DNA from: Laspinema sp963821735
GTDB lineage: Bacteria > Cyanobacteriota > Cyanobacteriia > Cyanobacteriales > Laspinemataceae
Assembly: GCA_963821735.1 (NCBI GenBank)
Contig: CAWGFK010000028.1
Location: 1-64,000 of the forward strand
DNA length: 64,000 nt
Reading direction: 5' to 3'
The position numbers were made by a program, and so were the translations under genes. Positions 55,714-64,000 of this stretch are shown here, one piece after another (positions within the stretch are counted from its first letter, which is position 1; the number at the start of each line of letters is the position of its first letter). The notes under the pieces are model-generated. The model saw nothing but the letters and a program-made list of their open reading frames with translations. It was not told where the DNA came from and did not search any database.

Positions 55714-56433
55714 ATGAGTGAACCAACAACGTCATCTTTATCGGAAACTTCCGCCAATTTAGCCGACCTTGAATCTCAATTAAAAACCGCCTCCGAGAAA
55801 AATCAGCTTCAACTGATAGAACAGATTTCCGCAACTGGGGAAGCGGGCTTAATTATATTAAAGCAATTTTTGCAAGAGCGTCAGAAGGACTCGGTTAATT
55901 TCATTGATGGAAAAATCTATCAAGTATTGCTGAAAAGTGATTCTCCAGAAATAGCGGATTTTTTGAAAACTGCCTATCCCAATGGGGTGGTTTCCCTGCA
56001 ATCATTGCGCGGCATTGATTATTCCCCCGTGCAAGAACTGCTGGCCAAACAGGATTATCAAGCAGCAGACCGGGTGAGTATGCAAAAACTCTGCGAACTG
56101 GCCGGAACTCAAGCAATGGAAAGAAAATGGCTGTATTTCACGGAGATTGATAAATTTCCGGTGGAGGACCTCCAAACTCTAGATCGGCTTTGGCAGGTTT
56201 ATTCTGAGGGGAAATTTGGCCTGTCTGTCCAGCGGGAAATTTGGCTGGGAGTCGGGAAAAATTGGGACAAACTCTGGCCTAAAATTGGCTGGAAAAGTGG
56301 CAATACCTGGACGAGATATCCAGGGGAATTCACTTGGGATTTAACGGCTCCCCGAGGTCATTTACCCTTGTCTAATCAATTGCGTGGCGTTCGAGTCATC
56401 GAAAAGTTGCTGACTCATCCAGCCTGGGGTTAG
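55714..56433 (+). CDS. gun4: GUN4-domain protein, Mg-chelatase regulator
   Basis: Binds protoporphyrin IX and Mg-protoporphyrin and stimulates Mg-chelatase in chlorophyll synthesis. Two hundred and thirty-nine residues. The N-terminal part (about 1-90) is the helical Gun4 N-domain; the GUN4 core follows with CELAGTQAMERKWLYFTEID, FPVEDLQTLDRLWQVYSEGK and KFGLSVQREIWLGVGKNWDKLW, then TAPRGHLPLSNQLRGV. All core parts are present and the length matches cyanobacterial Gun4. No chlH, chlD or chlI is adjacent. Confidence 0.92.
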   Translation: MSEPTTSSLSETSANLADLESQLKTASEKNQLQLIEQISATGEAGLIILKQFLQERQKDSVNFIDGKIYQVLLKSDSPEIADFLKTAYPNGVVSLQSLRGIDYSPVQELLAKQDYQAADRVSMQKLCELAGTQAMERKWLYFTEIDKFPVEDLQTLDRLWQVYSEGKFGLSVQREIWLGVGKNWDKLWPKIGWKSGNTWTRYPGEFTWDLTAPRGHLPLSNQLRGVRVIEKLLTHPAWG

Positions 56434-56820
56434 TGGGTTCTGAGGGCCAAGATCTAGGCGGAGCAAGGGGCTATATTCGTCAAAATTGTCCTGACTGTCC
56501 TGACTCTATAACCCCGCGACGATCGCCGGGTTGGACGGCAGAATTAAACAGGAGTCCGGGGAAGTTTCCAGTGGAGAAACCGGGAAAACGAGGGGAGCGA
56601 TTGGATAACCATAAAGTCGGTTGCTCCTGGGTCCGGTTGGGGATCAATCATACGGAGGGAGCAGTTTGGGGGTCCCTCCAGGCGATCGCCAGCCATTCCC
56701 GTTCTGGGTTAAACCTCTGGTTAACCTCAAGCCTTGGCGAGTAAAAACCAGGGGTATAGTAGGGGCAGCTTAAATCAGAGGAAAACTTTCATTGTTGGGT
56801 TCCATTGGGTGTTGAATTTT
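56434..56820. other. Gap between gun4 and ictB
   Basis: About 390 bases. A 103-codon ORF at 56433-56744 has no ribosome site or family resemblance and is unlikely to be a gene. I see no repeat or RNA. The promoter of ictB should be here. Confidence 0.5.
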
Positions 56821-58242
56821 ATGAGAAATCTGTTTCCACCGATCTTCAGTTGGGGAGCCAATTTATCCCTGTATCAATGGAGTAGCGCCAGTTACTTGCA
56901 CCAGGCGATCGGTATTCTGGCCCCGCTGCGTCGCTCTAGCTTCTTAATCCAGTGGGCTGACCCGATCGCCGCCTTGTTAGTGGGACTGCTCTTTCTCTTG
57001 GGGCCTTTTGTTTCCACTGCCCTGATTGGCGTGTTATTGGTCGCTTGCGGGGCCTACTGGGTCTTAGTCACCTTAGCCGATGATGACAACACAGGGTTTA
57101 CCCCCATTCACTTGCTGATTTTGCTGTATTGGGGGATCAACACCGTCGCTACTGCCATGTCTCCGGTGAAAAAGGCCGCCTTTGTCGGCTGGACCAAACT
57201 CACCCTATATTTACTCCTGTTTGCCTTACTGACGCGGGTCTTGCGATCGCCCAAGTTGCGTGCTTTCATCATTGCCCTCTACCTGCACGCCGCCACCTTT
57301 GTCAGTATCTACGGCATCCGCCAATGGCGATTTGGGGCCGATGCCCTGGCAACTTGGACCGATCCCAACTCTCCAATGGCGAAAGTAACCCGGGTTTATA
57401 GTTACCTGGGCAATCCGAACCTCCTGGCTGCCTATCTCTTGCCTGCGGTATTTTTGGGGGTTGCGGCAATTTTTGCTTGGCGCGGATGGGTCCCCAAAGC
57501 CCTTGCCGTGACCATGACCCTCGTTAACACCTTATGTCTGGTCCTCACCTATAGTCGAGGCGGATGGATTGGCTTAGTGGTGGGGGGATTTACTCTGATT
57601 CTGCTGTTGGTCTATTGGTGGAGTGTCAAGCTACCGGAAGCCTCGCGAAAATGGGCCATGCCTGTTGTTTTAGGAACAACGGTAGGGGTGATTCTCCTCG
57701 CCCTGATGTTTGTCGAACCCGTGCGAGAACGGGCTGCCAGTATGTTAGTGGGACGCCAAGATAGTAGCAATAACTTCCGCATGAATGTTTGGGATGCGGT
57801 GTTTGAAATGATTCGCGATCGCCCAATAATTGGGATCGGTCCGGGCAACACTGCATTTAACCAAATCTATCCCCTCTATATGCGGCCCAAATATACCGCA
57901 TTGAGCGCCTATTCCGTGCCGTTAGAAATCGCCGTAGAAACTGGATTCATTGGGTTGAGTGCCTTTTTAGGACTGATTTTCGTCCTCCTGCGCCAAGGAG
58001 TCCGGCAGATCCAGCGCCTGCGAGCCAAAGCCAGCCCTCAAGGGTATTGGCTAATTGCAGCGATCGCGATTATCCTAGGGATGATGGCCCACGGAGCCTT
58101 TGATACGGTCTGGTATAGACCCCAAGTCAATATGCTCTGGTGGCTGGCGGTGGCTTTGGTTGCCAGCTACTATACCGTACCCTACCCCCAGTCAAGCTCG
58201 ATTGAGAATCATCGCTCAACAGATCAAGAGGAGCCGGGTTAG
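56821..58242 (+). CDS. ictB: IctB-family membrane protein
   Basis: Four hundred and seventy-three residues from the ATG at 56821; a start 9 bases upstream is also possible. About ten membrane helices with an O-antigen-ligase-like loop containing SYLGNPNLLAAYLLP, CLVLTYSRGGWIGL and IIGIGPGNTAFNQIYPLYMR. IctB was first proposed to act in inorganic-carbon accumulation, but its fold is that of O-antigen ligases and its true role is debated. HGAFDTVWYRPQVNMLWW near the end is highly conserved in this family. It is separate from glycan genes here. Confidence 0.9.
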   Translation: MRNLFPPIFSWGANLSLYQWSSASYLHQAIGILAPLRRSSFLIQWADPIAALLVGLLFLLGPFVSTALIGVLLVACGAYWVLVTLADDDNTGFTPIHLLILLYWGINTVATAMSPVKKAAFVGWTKLTLYLLLFALLTRVLRSPKLRAFIIALYLHAATFVSIYGIRQWRFGADALATWTDPNSPMAKVTRVYSYLGNPNLLAAYLLPAVFLGVAAIFAWRGWVPKALAVTMTLVNTLCLVLTYSRGGWIGLVVGGFTLILLLVYWWSVKLPEASRKWAMPVVLGTTVGVILLALMFVEPVRERAASMLVGRQDSSNNFRMNVWDAVFEMIRDRPIIGIGPGNTAFNQIYPLYMRPKYTALSAYSVPLEIAVETGFIGLSAFLGLIFVLLRQGVRQIQRLRAKASPQGYWLIAAIAIILGMMAHGAFDTVWYRPQVNMLWWLAVALVASYYTVPYPQSSSIENHRSTDQEEPG

Positions 58243-58719
58243 GTCCAGTAGATTCTGAAGACCGCTCAAACTTGATTCCTCATGCAGGGCGCTCTATTGT
58301 TGTAAAGTTGACAAAAAATCTGGACGATTCAATAATGAGCGCCAATATTTTCTGGACATTTTGGGGAAAACTAAGACACAGAAACGGCGATCGCATCTTC
58401 AAAACATGAGGTTGAACCCAGGGAGCTAGAGCCAACAGGTTCGCGATTCTGGATTTGTTCTGTCCTCCATGCCATTGCCAATCCCGACAAATAATGAGGA
58501 ATGAGGTATGAGACATCCGTTGTCGGATTCAATCAGCAGGGTGACAATAACTTTCATAGAATTGGGTTAATGACAACATCCGTTTGTAGCAGCCTCGTAA
58601 TTTTGGTAACACAAGTTCTGCCTCGTAGCTGTAACATCCAAGGGACAAATGTCCACTCACCTGGGCGTTTCCAGAGTTGTTACCACCGGGGCTTGCATCC
58701 TAAACGCTAAAAACTTCCT
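58243..58719. other. Gap upstream of the histidine-kinase gene, with a candidate promoter
   Basis: About 480 bases, no supported gene. A TTGACA/AATAAT pair with 17-base spacing lies at 58308-58336. The following 380 bases would be a long 5' leader. I see no RNA motif or repeat. Confidence 0.5.
58308..58336 (+). promoter_or_regulatory. Candidate sigma-70 promoter
   Basis: TTGACA (58308-58313), 17-base spacer, AATAAT (58331-58336). It is oriented toward the histidine-kinase gene, whose ATG is at 58720. Confidence 0.4.
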
Positions 58720-60756
58720 ATGGTTAAGTCAGGTCAATCCTCCTTTCGCCGTATCCTGCTGTCGCGGATTTTACTCCTAAGCGTCCCTGTTTTGCTGTTA
58801 GGGGAGTATGTGACCTATCGCAAGGCACGCTCTAGTCTGCTCGAAACCGCTCGCCAAAACCTCACCGAAAGCGCCGTTCGTAAAGGAGATAGCATTCAGG
58901 CATCCCTCGAAACCCTCCAGGCGAACCTACTCACAGCCAGCGAATCGGTCCTGCTGCACTCGGGTTCGGTGCCAGCTGTCCAAACTTATATCGAGCAACT
59001 CGCCCAACGATTACCCACTAAGGTCCAATGCGTTCAACTGACTGATGTGCAAACGGCAGAACTGCTCGCGAGTACCTGTGGAAATCAACCCCTGAGCGAT
59101 GAAATTTTGCAGATGTGGCAACAGCAAGGCAGTTTTGCGTCAGGGACTGGTTCCGGAGTTCATATCAAAACTGTTCTGTCGGATATCCCATCCGGTGAGT
59201 CGGCCCCAGTCGTTTCCCAAAATGACCCCAGCTATTTCGACCAACTCAAATTGATTCTGAGCGCCCCCGTGTATTTGGATGAGCTTAATCCATTAGCGGT
59301 CAATAATTCAGGGATTCCAGACTATGCCTTAACTATTCGCTCCACTTTAGGTCAACGGGCCAGCGATCGCCGCATTGAACCTGGTTCCCTCACGGGCTAC
59401 ACCGTCGTCATTGACCAAGATGGCACCATTCTCGAACATGGCAACGACCTCAATCGCGTTGGACGAAACATTCGGGACGAAGTAGACGCCAAACGCCTAG
59501 AAAATATTGTTAGAAATGCCCTCCAAAACCGTCAGGACTTTTTCCATCTCTTTAATTTCGATCAAGCGGGAATGGAATTACTCTCGGGATATACCGCCAT
59601 TCCCAGTCCCCTCTCCACAGGGGAACAACGCAAATGGGTGATCCTCGCCGTCACCCCCCTGGACAATGCTCTGGCGGGATTAAAGGAGATTCAAAACGTT
59701 CTATTCACCCTCATTTTGGGTTTATTAGCCGCTAACCTGCTGGCAACCCTCTACTTAACTCGCGATTTGGCCCTCCCGATTGAAAAATTGCAAGACTATG
59801 CGATGAATATTCAGTGCCGTGCTACCACGGAACGAGTTCCGCATAACTTGAGCATTCGTGAGTTTAACCGGCTGGCTGAAGCCCTCGACAGTATGGTAGA
59901 ACGCTTGAAAGCTTGGGCAGAGGAGTTAGAAACGGCCTGGAAAGAAGCGAAAACGGCCAACCAACTGAAAAATGAGTTTTTGGCGACGATTTCTCATGAG
60001 TTGAGAACTCCTCTCAATGCGATTCTCGGCTGCATTCGCTTAGTTCGAGATGATTGCTGTGATAACCGGGATGAAGAAATTGAGTTTCTTCAACGGGCCG
60101 ATGATGCGGCTATTCATTTACTGAATATTATTAATGATATTCTTGATATTTCTAAAATTGAAGCCGGTACTCTCTCGGTAGTCATGGAGCAGGTTGATGT
60201 CAAACGCCTGATTAAAGAGGCGATCGACTTACAGCAATCAGCAATTCAGCAGAAGGGTTTGCAGTTAGAATTCCATGAAGATGCTCAATCCATTACCGTC
60301 GAAGCCGATCCCGCTAAACTCAAACAAGCACTTCTCAATTTGATGGGGAATGCGATTAAGTTTACAGATACTGGACGGATCACGATTTCAACTCGCATCG
60401 AAGGGTTAAGCGAGGGTCAGTCCTTTAATAAAGCCGATGCCGGAAATGGTTCCATGCAGCCTCATTTGGTGATTTCTGTCCAAGATACGGGAATTGGCAT
60501 TGCACCGGATCAGCAACAGAAACTCTTTCAACCCTTTGTTATGGTCGATGGTTCAAGAACTCGCCCCAAAGGAGGGACAGGGTTAGGTTTAGCAATCTCC
60601 CGCAATTTAATCGAACTAATGGGAGGGACAATTCGCTTAAAGAGCAAAGGCATTGGTCAGGGGACAACGGTTGAGGTGGTTTTGCCGATCCTCAATTCCA
60701 CTCCTTCCATTCCTGTAGCGTTGGAGTCGAAAACCCCCAAAGAACAAAATCGCTAA
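58720..60756 (+). CDS. Sensor histidine kinase
   Basis: Six hundred and seventy-eight residues. A first membrane helix (ILLSRILLLSVPVLLLGEYV, near residues 12-30), a long periplasmic sensor of Cache type with YTVVIDQDGTILEHGNDLNR near residue 230, a second helix (VLFTLILGLLAANLLATLYL near 330-350), a HAMP domain, a HisKA dimerisation domain with the phospho-acceptor H426 in SHELRTPLN, and an HATPase domain with N-box LMGNAIKFTD near 540, DTGIGIAPDQ near 589 and GGTGLGLAIS near 619. No receiver domain is fused. Signal unknown. No cognate regulator adjoins; the LuxR-type regulator is 3.8 kb upstream. Confidence 0.93.
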   Translation: MVKSGQSSFRRILLSRILLLSVPVLLLGEYVTYRKARSSLLETARQNLTESAVRKGDSIQASLETLQANLLTASESVLLHSGSVPAVQTYIEQLAQRLPTKVQCVQLTDVQTAELLASTCGNQPLSDEILQMWQQQGSFASGTGSGVHIKTVLSDIPSGESAPVVSQNDPSYFDQLKLILSAPVYLDELNPLAVNNSGIPDYALTIRSTLGQRASDRRIEPGSLTGYTVVIDQDGTILEHGNDLNRVGRNIRDEVDAKRLENIVRNALQNRQDFFHLFNFDQAGMELLSGYTAIPSPLSTGEQRKWVILAVTPLDNALAGLKEIQNVLFTLILGLLAANLLATLYLTRDLALPIEKLQDYAMNIQCRATTERVPHNLSIREFNRLAEALDSMVERLKAWAEELETAWKEAKTANQLKNEFLATISHELRTPLNAILGCIRLVRDDCCDNRDEEIEFLQRADDAAIHLLNIINDILDISKIEAGTLSVVMEQVDVKRLIKEAIDLQQSAIQQKGLQLEFHEDAQSITVEADPAKLKQALLNLMGNAIKFTDTGRITISTRIEGLSEGQSFNKADAGNGSMQPHLVISVQDTGIGIAPDQQQKLFQPFVMVDGSRTRPKGGTGLGLAISRNLIELMGGTIRLKSKGIGQGTTVEVVLPILNSTPSIPVALESKTPKEQNR

Positions 60757-61088
60757 ATTGTTCTAACCTTTTCTAAAACCCCTTCGCCATTTCTAATGAT
60801 TGCCTCCCGGCTCGTAGTAACAACTTCAGTCGTTATCTTTTTTGGTGTGCGTATCTGTTCGTAGTAACGACTTCAGTCGTTATCTTCTCTGGTGTGCGTA
60901 TCTGTTCGTAGTAACGACTTCAGTCGTTATCTTCCTCAAGTTCGTAGTAACGACTTCAGTCGTTATCTTCCTCATGTTCATAATTCAAATCAAGGGTAAT
61001 AGTTCATTCCTCAGAACTAACAATATCCGAAGGCAAATCTTACCCCAAAAATCAAGTTTTCCAACATGATTATGGAGGAGAATTTGTC
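60757..61088. other. Gap holding a family-A repeat cluster
   Basis: About 330 bases between convergent genes, mostly occupied by four family-A elements at 60811-60964. After them the sequence is AT-rich and has no gene. Confidence 0.6.
60811..60964 (+). repeat. Family-A dyad repeats, four copies
   Basis: Copies at 60811-60834 (AACAACTTCAGTCGTT variant), 60858-60881, 60905-60928 and 60941-60964, all in the same orientation. The 47-base spacing of the second and third includes a repeated TCTGGTGTGCGTATCTG unit. Confidence 0.85.
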
Positions 61089-62153
61089 CTAAAGCTGAAC
61101 AGGCACTCCCCCTTGTTGAATCGAGTGACTTAAACCCGTGAGAATGGTGATTAATTCCGTGGCGATCGCCCCAGAAGATGAATCAATTACCCCAGATTCC
61201 ACCCCTTGTCCATTGCCTTGCACCAACTTCAAAAACCGATCGCAAACCCGCCCTAAAGGTTCACCCTGTTCTAACCTCACCACTTCCCGGTTTTGATTCG
61301 TGGGAATCCAGCGATCGCCCTCTTGCTCTAAACTCCCCTGTTGAATCACCAAAGGCGCATCCCCAGACATTTCATCAAAAATCAAAGTTCCTTGACAACC
61401 CACCACCGCCAAGCGTCTCTGTTTATCGGGATTCAACCAGCACAAATGAATAAACGCTTGAAATCCACTTGGATAAGTCAGCGTTGCCATCACAAAATCC
61501 GATAACCCCTGGGGAAACAGCTTCGAGTCCCCTCCCTCCAACGGCGTCGGTTGCAACCACACTCTCCCAGTCCCTTGGACTTGAATCGGATATTCTCCTA
61601 ACCAACTATTAAAAATAGCAATATCATGAATCGCCAAGTCCCAGAGAGCATCCACATCTGGGCGTACCGGACCCAAATGCGATCGCGTGGCATATCCGTA
61701 GCGCAATTCCCCCAGTCGTCCCCCTTGCACCACTTCAGTTCCGGCAATCACTGCGGGATGAAACAAATAGGTATGATCCACCAGCATCTGACGCTGACGT
61801 TGTTTTGCCCGTTGATATAATTCCCGACATTCTGCGGGGTCAAGGGTTAGGGGTTTTTCCGCTAAGATGTGATAGTTCTGCTCCAGGGCATCAGAGATTA
61901 AAGCATAATGAGTAGCAGCCGGAGTAGCCACTGCTACTGCTTCCAGTCCTGGTAACTGTTTAATATCCTGCCAATCCGTTGCCAGAATCACACTTTCATC
62001 TAAATTAAATTGCGATCGCGCCGAGTTCAATCGCTCTACATGAGGGTCCACCACCGCCAGCACTCGCGCCTGGGGATGGTTTAAAAAATTTCTGATCAAA
62101 TGGACGCCCCAACGACCCGCCCCGAGAATTGCGATCCCAACTGGATTTGACAT
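61089..62153 (-). CDS. Gfo/Idh/MocA-family oxidoreductase
   Basis: Three hundred and fifty-four residues. The N-terminal Rossmann start AILGAGRWGVHLIRNFL has the GxGxxG motif, EAVAVATPAATHYALISDAL and HILAEKPLTLDP supply the conserved EKP, and the C-terminal domain has WDLAIHDIAIFNSWLGEYP with the active-site His. It probably oxidises or reduces a sugar or sugar nucleotide with NAD(P). Substrate unknown. It is followed on the minus strand by nothing before the repeat cluster, and preceded by rnc with a 50-base gap. Confidence 0.88.
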   Translation of the reverse strand: MSNPVGIAILGAGRWGVHLIRNFLNHPQARVLAVVDPHVERLNSARSQFNLDESVILATDWQDIKQLPGLEAVAVATPAATHYALISDALEQNYHILAEKPLTLDPAECRELYQRAKQRQRQMLVDHTYLFHPAVIAGTEVVQGGRLGELRYGYATRSHLGPVRPDVDALWDLAIHDIAIFNSWLGEYPIQVQGTGRVWLQPTPLEGGDSKLFPQGLSDFVMATLTYPSGFQAFIHLCWLNPDKQRRLAVVGCQGTLIFDEMSGDAPLVIQQGSLEQEGDRWIPTNQNREVVRLEQGEPLGRVCDRFLKLVQGNGQGVESGVIDSSSGAIATELITILTGLSHSIQQGGVPVQL

Positions 62154-62204
62154 TTTTTGAGAGTGATAATTTGAGAGTGATAATTTGATAGTAATAAAAA
62201 GGGA

Positions 62205-62927
62205 TTACTGAGCTACATCCAACTCTCGCAGGGCAAAAAATGCCACCTTTGCTGCGGCTTGTTCCGCCGCTTTTTTACTGCGTCCAGTACCCTTACCTTT
62301 GAGTTCTCCCAGTAGCCAGACCTCAGCGGTAAAGCGATCGGGATGGTAATGTTCCCGATGGGTTTCAAACACGCGATATTCCGGTAAAATTCTATAGCGT
62401 ACTTGGGTCAATTCTTGCAGCGCATCTTTATAGTTGTGACGGGCTGGATCTTTGCGAATCTCTTCCGATCGCTGTTTGAATTCCGGGTCTAACCAAGGAC
62501 GAATTAAATCCAAATTATGGGTACTTAAATATAGGGCGGCTAAAATTGCTTCAAAGGCATCGGCTAACCGAGATTCCTTGCCGGTAATATCTCCAGCAGC
62601 GCTGGCGGAAACGAGCAGGTAGCGCTCCAGTCCGTACCCTTCGGCGATCTCTGCCAAGGTGCGATCGCTCACCAAAACCGAACGAATCGTCGCTAACTCC
62701 CCCACCTTTTCCTGGGGATACAGTTCCATTAACAATTCCGCCGCAGCTAACCGAACCACTGCATCGCCGGTAAACTCTAACTGCTCATAATTCGCTTCCC
62801 CAGAAACACTCGGATGAGTCAAAGCCAATTCTAACAAGTCCCAACGGATTGAAATCCCGTCAGGAAGCCCTAATTTTTGCAATAGTTTTTGTAACTCGCG
62901 TTGTCGTTGTGGATAAAGAAGCGTCAT
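62205..62927 (-). CDS. rnc: Ribonuclease III
   Basis: Cuts double-stranded RNA in rRNA and mRNA processing. Two hundred and forty residues. The RNase III signature is YEQLEFTGDAVVRL with E51 and D55, and the second catalytic pair is D123 and E126 in LADAFEAILAALYL. The C-terminal dsRNA-binding domain begins near 160 (NYKDALQELTQVRYRILPEY) and ends with KGTGRSKKAAEQAAAKVA. All catalytic residues are intact. rnpB lies about 140 bases upstream on the same strand, and the oxidoreductase starts 51 bases downstream. Confidence 0.95.
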   Translation of the reverse strand: MTLLYPQRQRELQKLLQKLGLPDGISIRWDLLELALTHPSVSGEANYEQLEFTGDAVVRLAAAELLMELYPQEKVGELATIRSVLVSDRTLAEIAEGYGLERYLLVSASAAGDITGKESRLADAFEAILAALYLSTHNLDLIRPWLDPEFKQRSEEIRKDPARHNYKDALQELTQVRYRILPEYRVFETHREHYHPDRFTAEVWLLGELKGKGTGRSKKAAEQAAAKVAFFALRELDVAQ

Positions 62928-63067
62928 AAAAATATTTGTAAATTAGAAATTAACCTTAAAATTGAGGGAAACTTAGGAAAATTTAACCGTTTGAATTTTA
63001 AGGTTAAAATTTAACCCCATCAGGAATCGAATGAGGGCGTGACAATTACCATAAAAATTGGAAAGGG

Positions 63068-63463
63068 AGAGAGTCAGACATAAGCCGGGTTCTGTTCCAT
63101 TCATGACAATTGCCATGAATAGGGCAGTTATCTATCTGGGACCTCTGTTACCAGAAGCCTCTAGCGGTTCTTTCTAGGCGGAACGGGTAAAAGACCAACC
63201 CTTGTCCCTCTGACCTTGCTCCCAACCGGGGTTTACCGAGCCAGGGCCTCTCGACCCTGCTGGTGCGCTCTTACCGCACCTTTGCACCCTTACCTGTGAG
63301 CGATCGCCCAACCGGACAATCCCTCCATCGGCGGTATGTTTCTGTGGCACTATCCTCACGGTCACCCGCACTGGGCGTTACCCAGCAAGTCTGGTCTTTC
63401 GGGAGTCCGGACTTTCCTCAGATTCGTGAGAATCCGCAACTACCTGCGCCAACTCTCTGCCCA
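63068..63463 (-). ncRNA. rnpB: RNase P RNA (bacterial type A)
   Basis: The catalytic RNA that removes 5' leaders from tRNA precursors. On the minus strand it begins near 63463 with GGGCAGAGAGTTGGCGCAGG and runs to GAACCCGGCTTATGTCTGAC near 63070. Universal core segments are easy to see: GAGGAAAGTCCGGACTCC (P4 5' strand region), GGTAAACCCCGGTT, ACAGAAACATACCGCC and the final AACAGAACCCGGCTTA. Length is about 395 bases, usual for cyanobacteria. The ORFs that overlap it (63174-63371, 63263-63469) are not genes. Upstream of the 5' end is TATAAT at 63469-63474. Confidence 0.95.
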
Positions 63464-63468
63464 TTCTA

Positions 63469-63474
63469 ATTATA
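63469..63474 (-). promoter_or_regulatory. -10 box of rnpB
   Basis: A perfect TATAAT on the minus strand, five or six bases before the inferred RNA 5' end. The -35 element is not a clear match. Confidence 0.55.
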
Positions 63475-63601
63475 ATCGATGAACTGCCACAATTTGACTG
63501 AGTTGCGCGCTCAGAGGGGAACTGTCGAGTTGATTTGCGTTCTCTACCCTACAATTCGGGTTTACTGATACATTTACGCCAGCAATTCTCATTTTGGAAA
63601 T

Positions 63602-64000
63602 TTAACTGCTATTGAGGGGAATCTCTAGCTCAAGTCCCTGGAGCATGAAGGTGAGCAGGTGATCCCAATTATCGAAATACATATAGCGGGTTAAAGCGCG
63701 CAAATCCTCGAAAAAGGTTTTGCGGGTCGGCAGATGGGCTCGCAGCCGTTTATATTTCTCGTCGAGCCGATCAAGCAGGGTATGAAAGAGTAGGGACAAG
63801 ATATTGAGAGTCGCCAACAAGGCAGCCAGATGCTCTTTGCCATGCCCAAAGTTGTGTTCAAGATGGTAGCCTTTGGTTTTGAGGGTATTGTTATTCTCGT
63901 TCTCAACCTTCCAACGAGTGCGGCCAGCTTTAACAATGGAGGCCAAGTTCTTATCACTCAGGGTGTAGCGGGTGACAAAGGCGTTGTGGTAAATCACCCT
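63602..64000 (-). mobile_element. Transposase, C-terminal part (window-edge partial)
   Basis: One hundred and thirty-one residues are visible and the reading frame runs off the window, so the N-terminal half lies beyond. RTRWKVENENNNTLKTKGYH is the C-terminal catalytic region of a DDE transposase with a Y/R...E...K pattern like the IS4 superfamily. LEHNFGHGKEHLAALLATLN and FFEDLRALTRYMYFDNWDHL follow. The exact IS family is not certain. The stop is at 63602; no terminal inverted repeat can be defined from this end alone. Confidence 0.8.

Noticed and set aside
56433..56744. 103-codon ORF between gun4 and ictB
   Set aside because: It starts at the gun4 stop without a ribosome site and the protein has low-complexity charge and Gly content.
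54174..60756. Response regulator and histidine kinase as one two-component system
   Set aside because: They are 3.8 kb apart with three unrelated genes between, and each has its own upstream gap.
63174..63469. ORFs inside the RNase P RNA region
   Set aside because: They overlap the highly conserved rnpB core and have no ribosome site or family resemblance.

Overview
The window looks like a join of two unrelated genomes. Bases 1 to about 7575 are very GC-rich and carry actinobacterial-type coenzyme F420 genes: a fused FO synthase (fbiC) on the + strand, and a tight minus-strand operon of F420:NADPH reductase, cofD, cofC and cofE. Between them lie a DUF559/AbiEi-like gene, a zinc alcohol dehydrogenase and a cupin. 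Almost every gene in this block is broken by single-base shifts, yet the protein sequence continues cleanly in the next frame. That is what a low-coverage, uncorrected assembly gives. The reductase loses its N-terminal third exactly where base composition changes.

From about 7583 to the end the DNA is cyanobacterial. It is rich in the GCGATCGC octamer, carries cyanobacterial markers (GUN4, IctB, cyanobacterial-type Hfq, the two-domain ThiE, ComFB, a DUF1517 protein) and has several dispersed palindromic repeat families. A filamentous, Oscillatoriales-like cyanobacterium is a reasonable guess, but this is inference.

Layout of the cyanobacterial part: a WD40 protein and clpB (7.8-12.3 kb); an accessory stretch with a broken Uma2 nuclease, a PD-(D/E)XK-like protein, VapBC, a TPR-array protein and an AAA ATPase (12.4-17.6 kb); aroK, argB and an alpha/beta hydrolase (17.7-20.4 kb); small secreted and membrane hypotheticals, a PilT-type ATPase and typA/bipA (20.5-26.4 kb); a pentapeptide protein, membrane protein, SpoIID-like protein and rnz (26.5-31.9 kb); cobU and two family-2 glycosyltransferases (32.8-36.2 kb); a Ser/Thr kinase with a decayed WD40 tail bracketed by hairpin repeats (36.1-38.8 kb); DUF1517, thiS-thiE and a beta-helix/SPOR-like protein (38.8-43.5 kb); a nuclease-like protein, dapF, hfq and a KefB-type antiporter (43.8-48.7 kb); an M23 peptidase, a ComFB protein and a large unknown (49.2-53.3 kb); a LuxR-type response regulator with an upstream short ORF, a heptose-phosphate nucleotidyltransferase-like gene, a GUN4 protein, ictB and a hybrid-free histidine kinase (54.1-60.8 kb); an oxidoreductase, rnc, rnpB and a partial transposase (61.1-64 kb).

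Most housekeeping genes in the cyanobacterial part are intact. Frameshifts there fall in repeat-rich or accessory genes (Uma2, TPR array, WD40 tail, DUF1517 linker, beta-helix protein), some at runs of C. Genes whose frame is broken as written are typed pseudogene, although many may be sequencing artefacts. I saw no CRISPR array, tRNA or rRNA. No single convincing new system stands out. The best candidates for a second look are the TPR/ATPase accessory stretch, the uORF overlapping the response-regulator start, the slippage-prone WD40 tail and the composite repeat elements.
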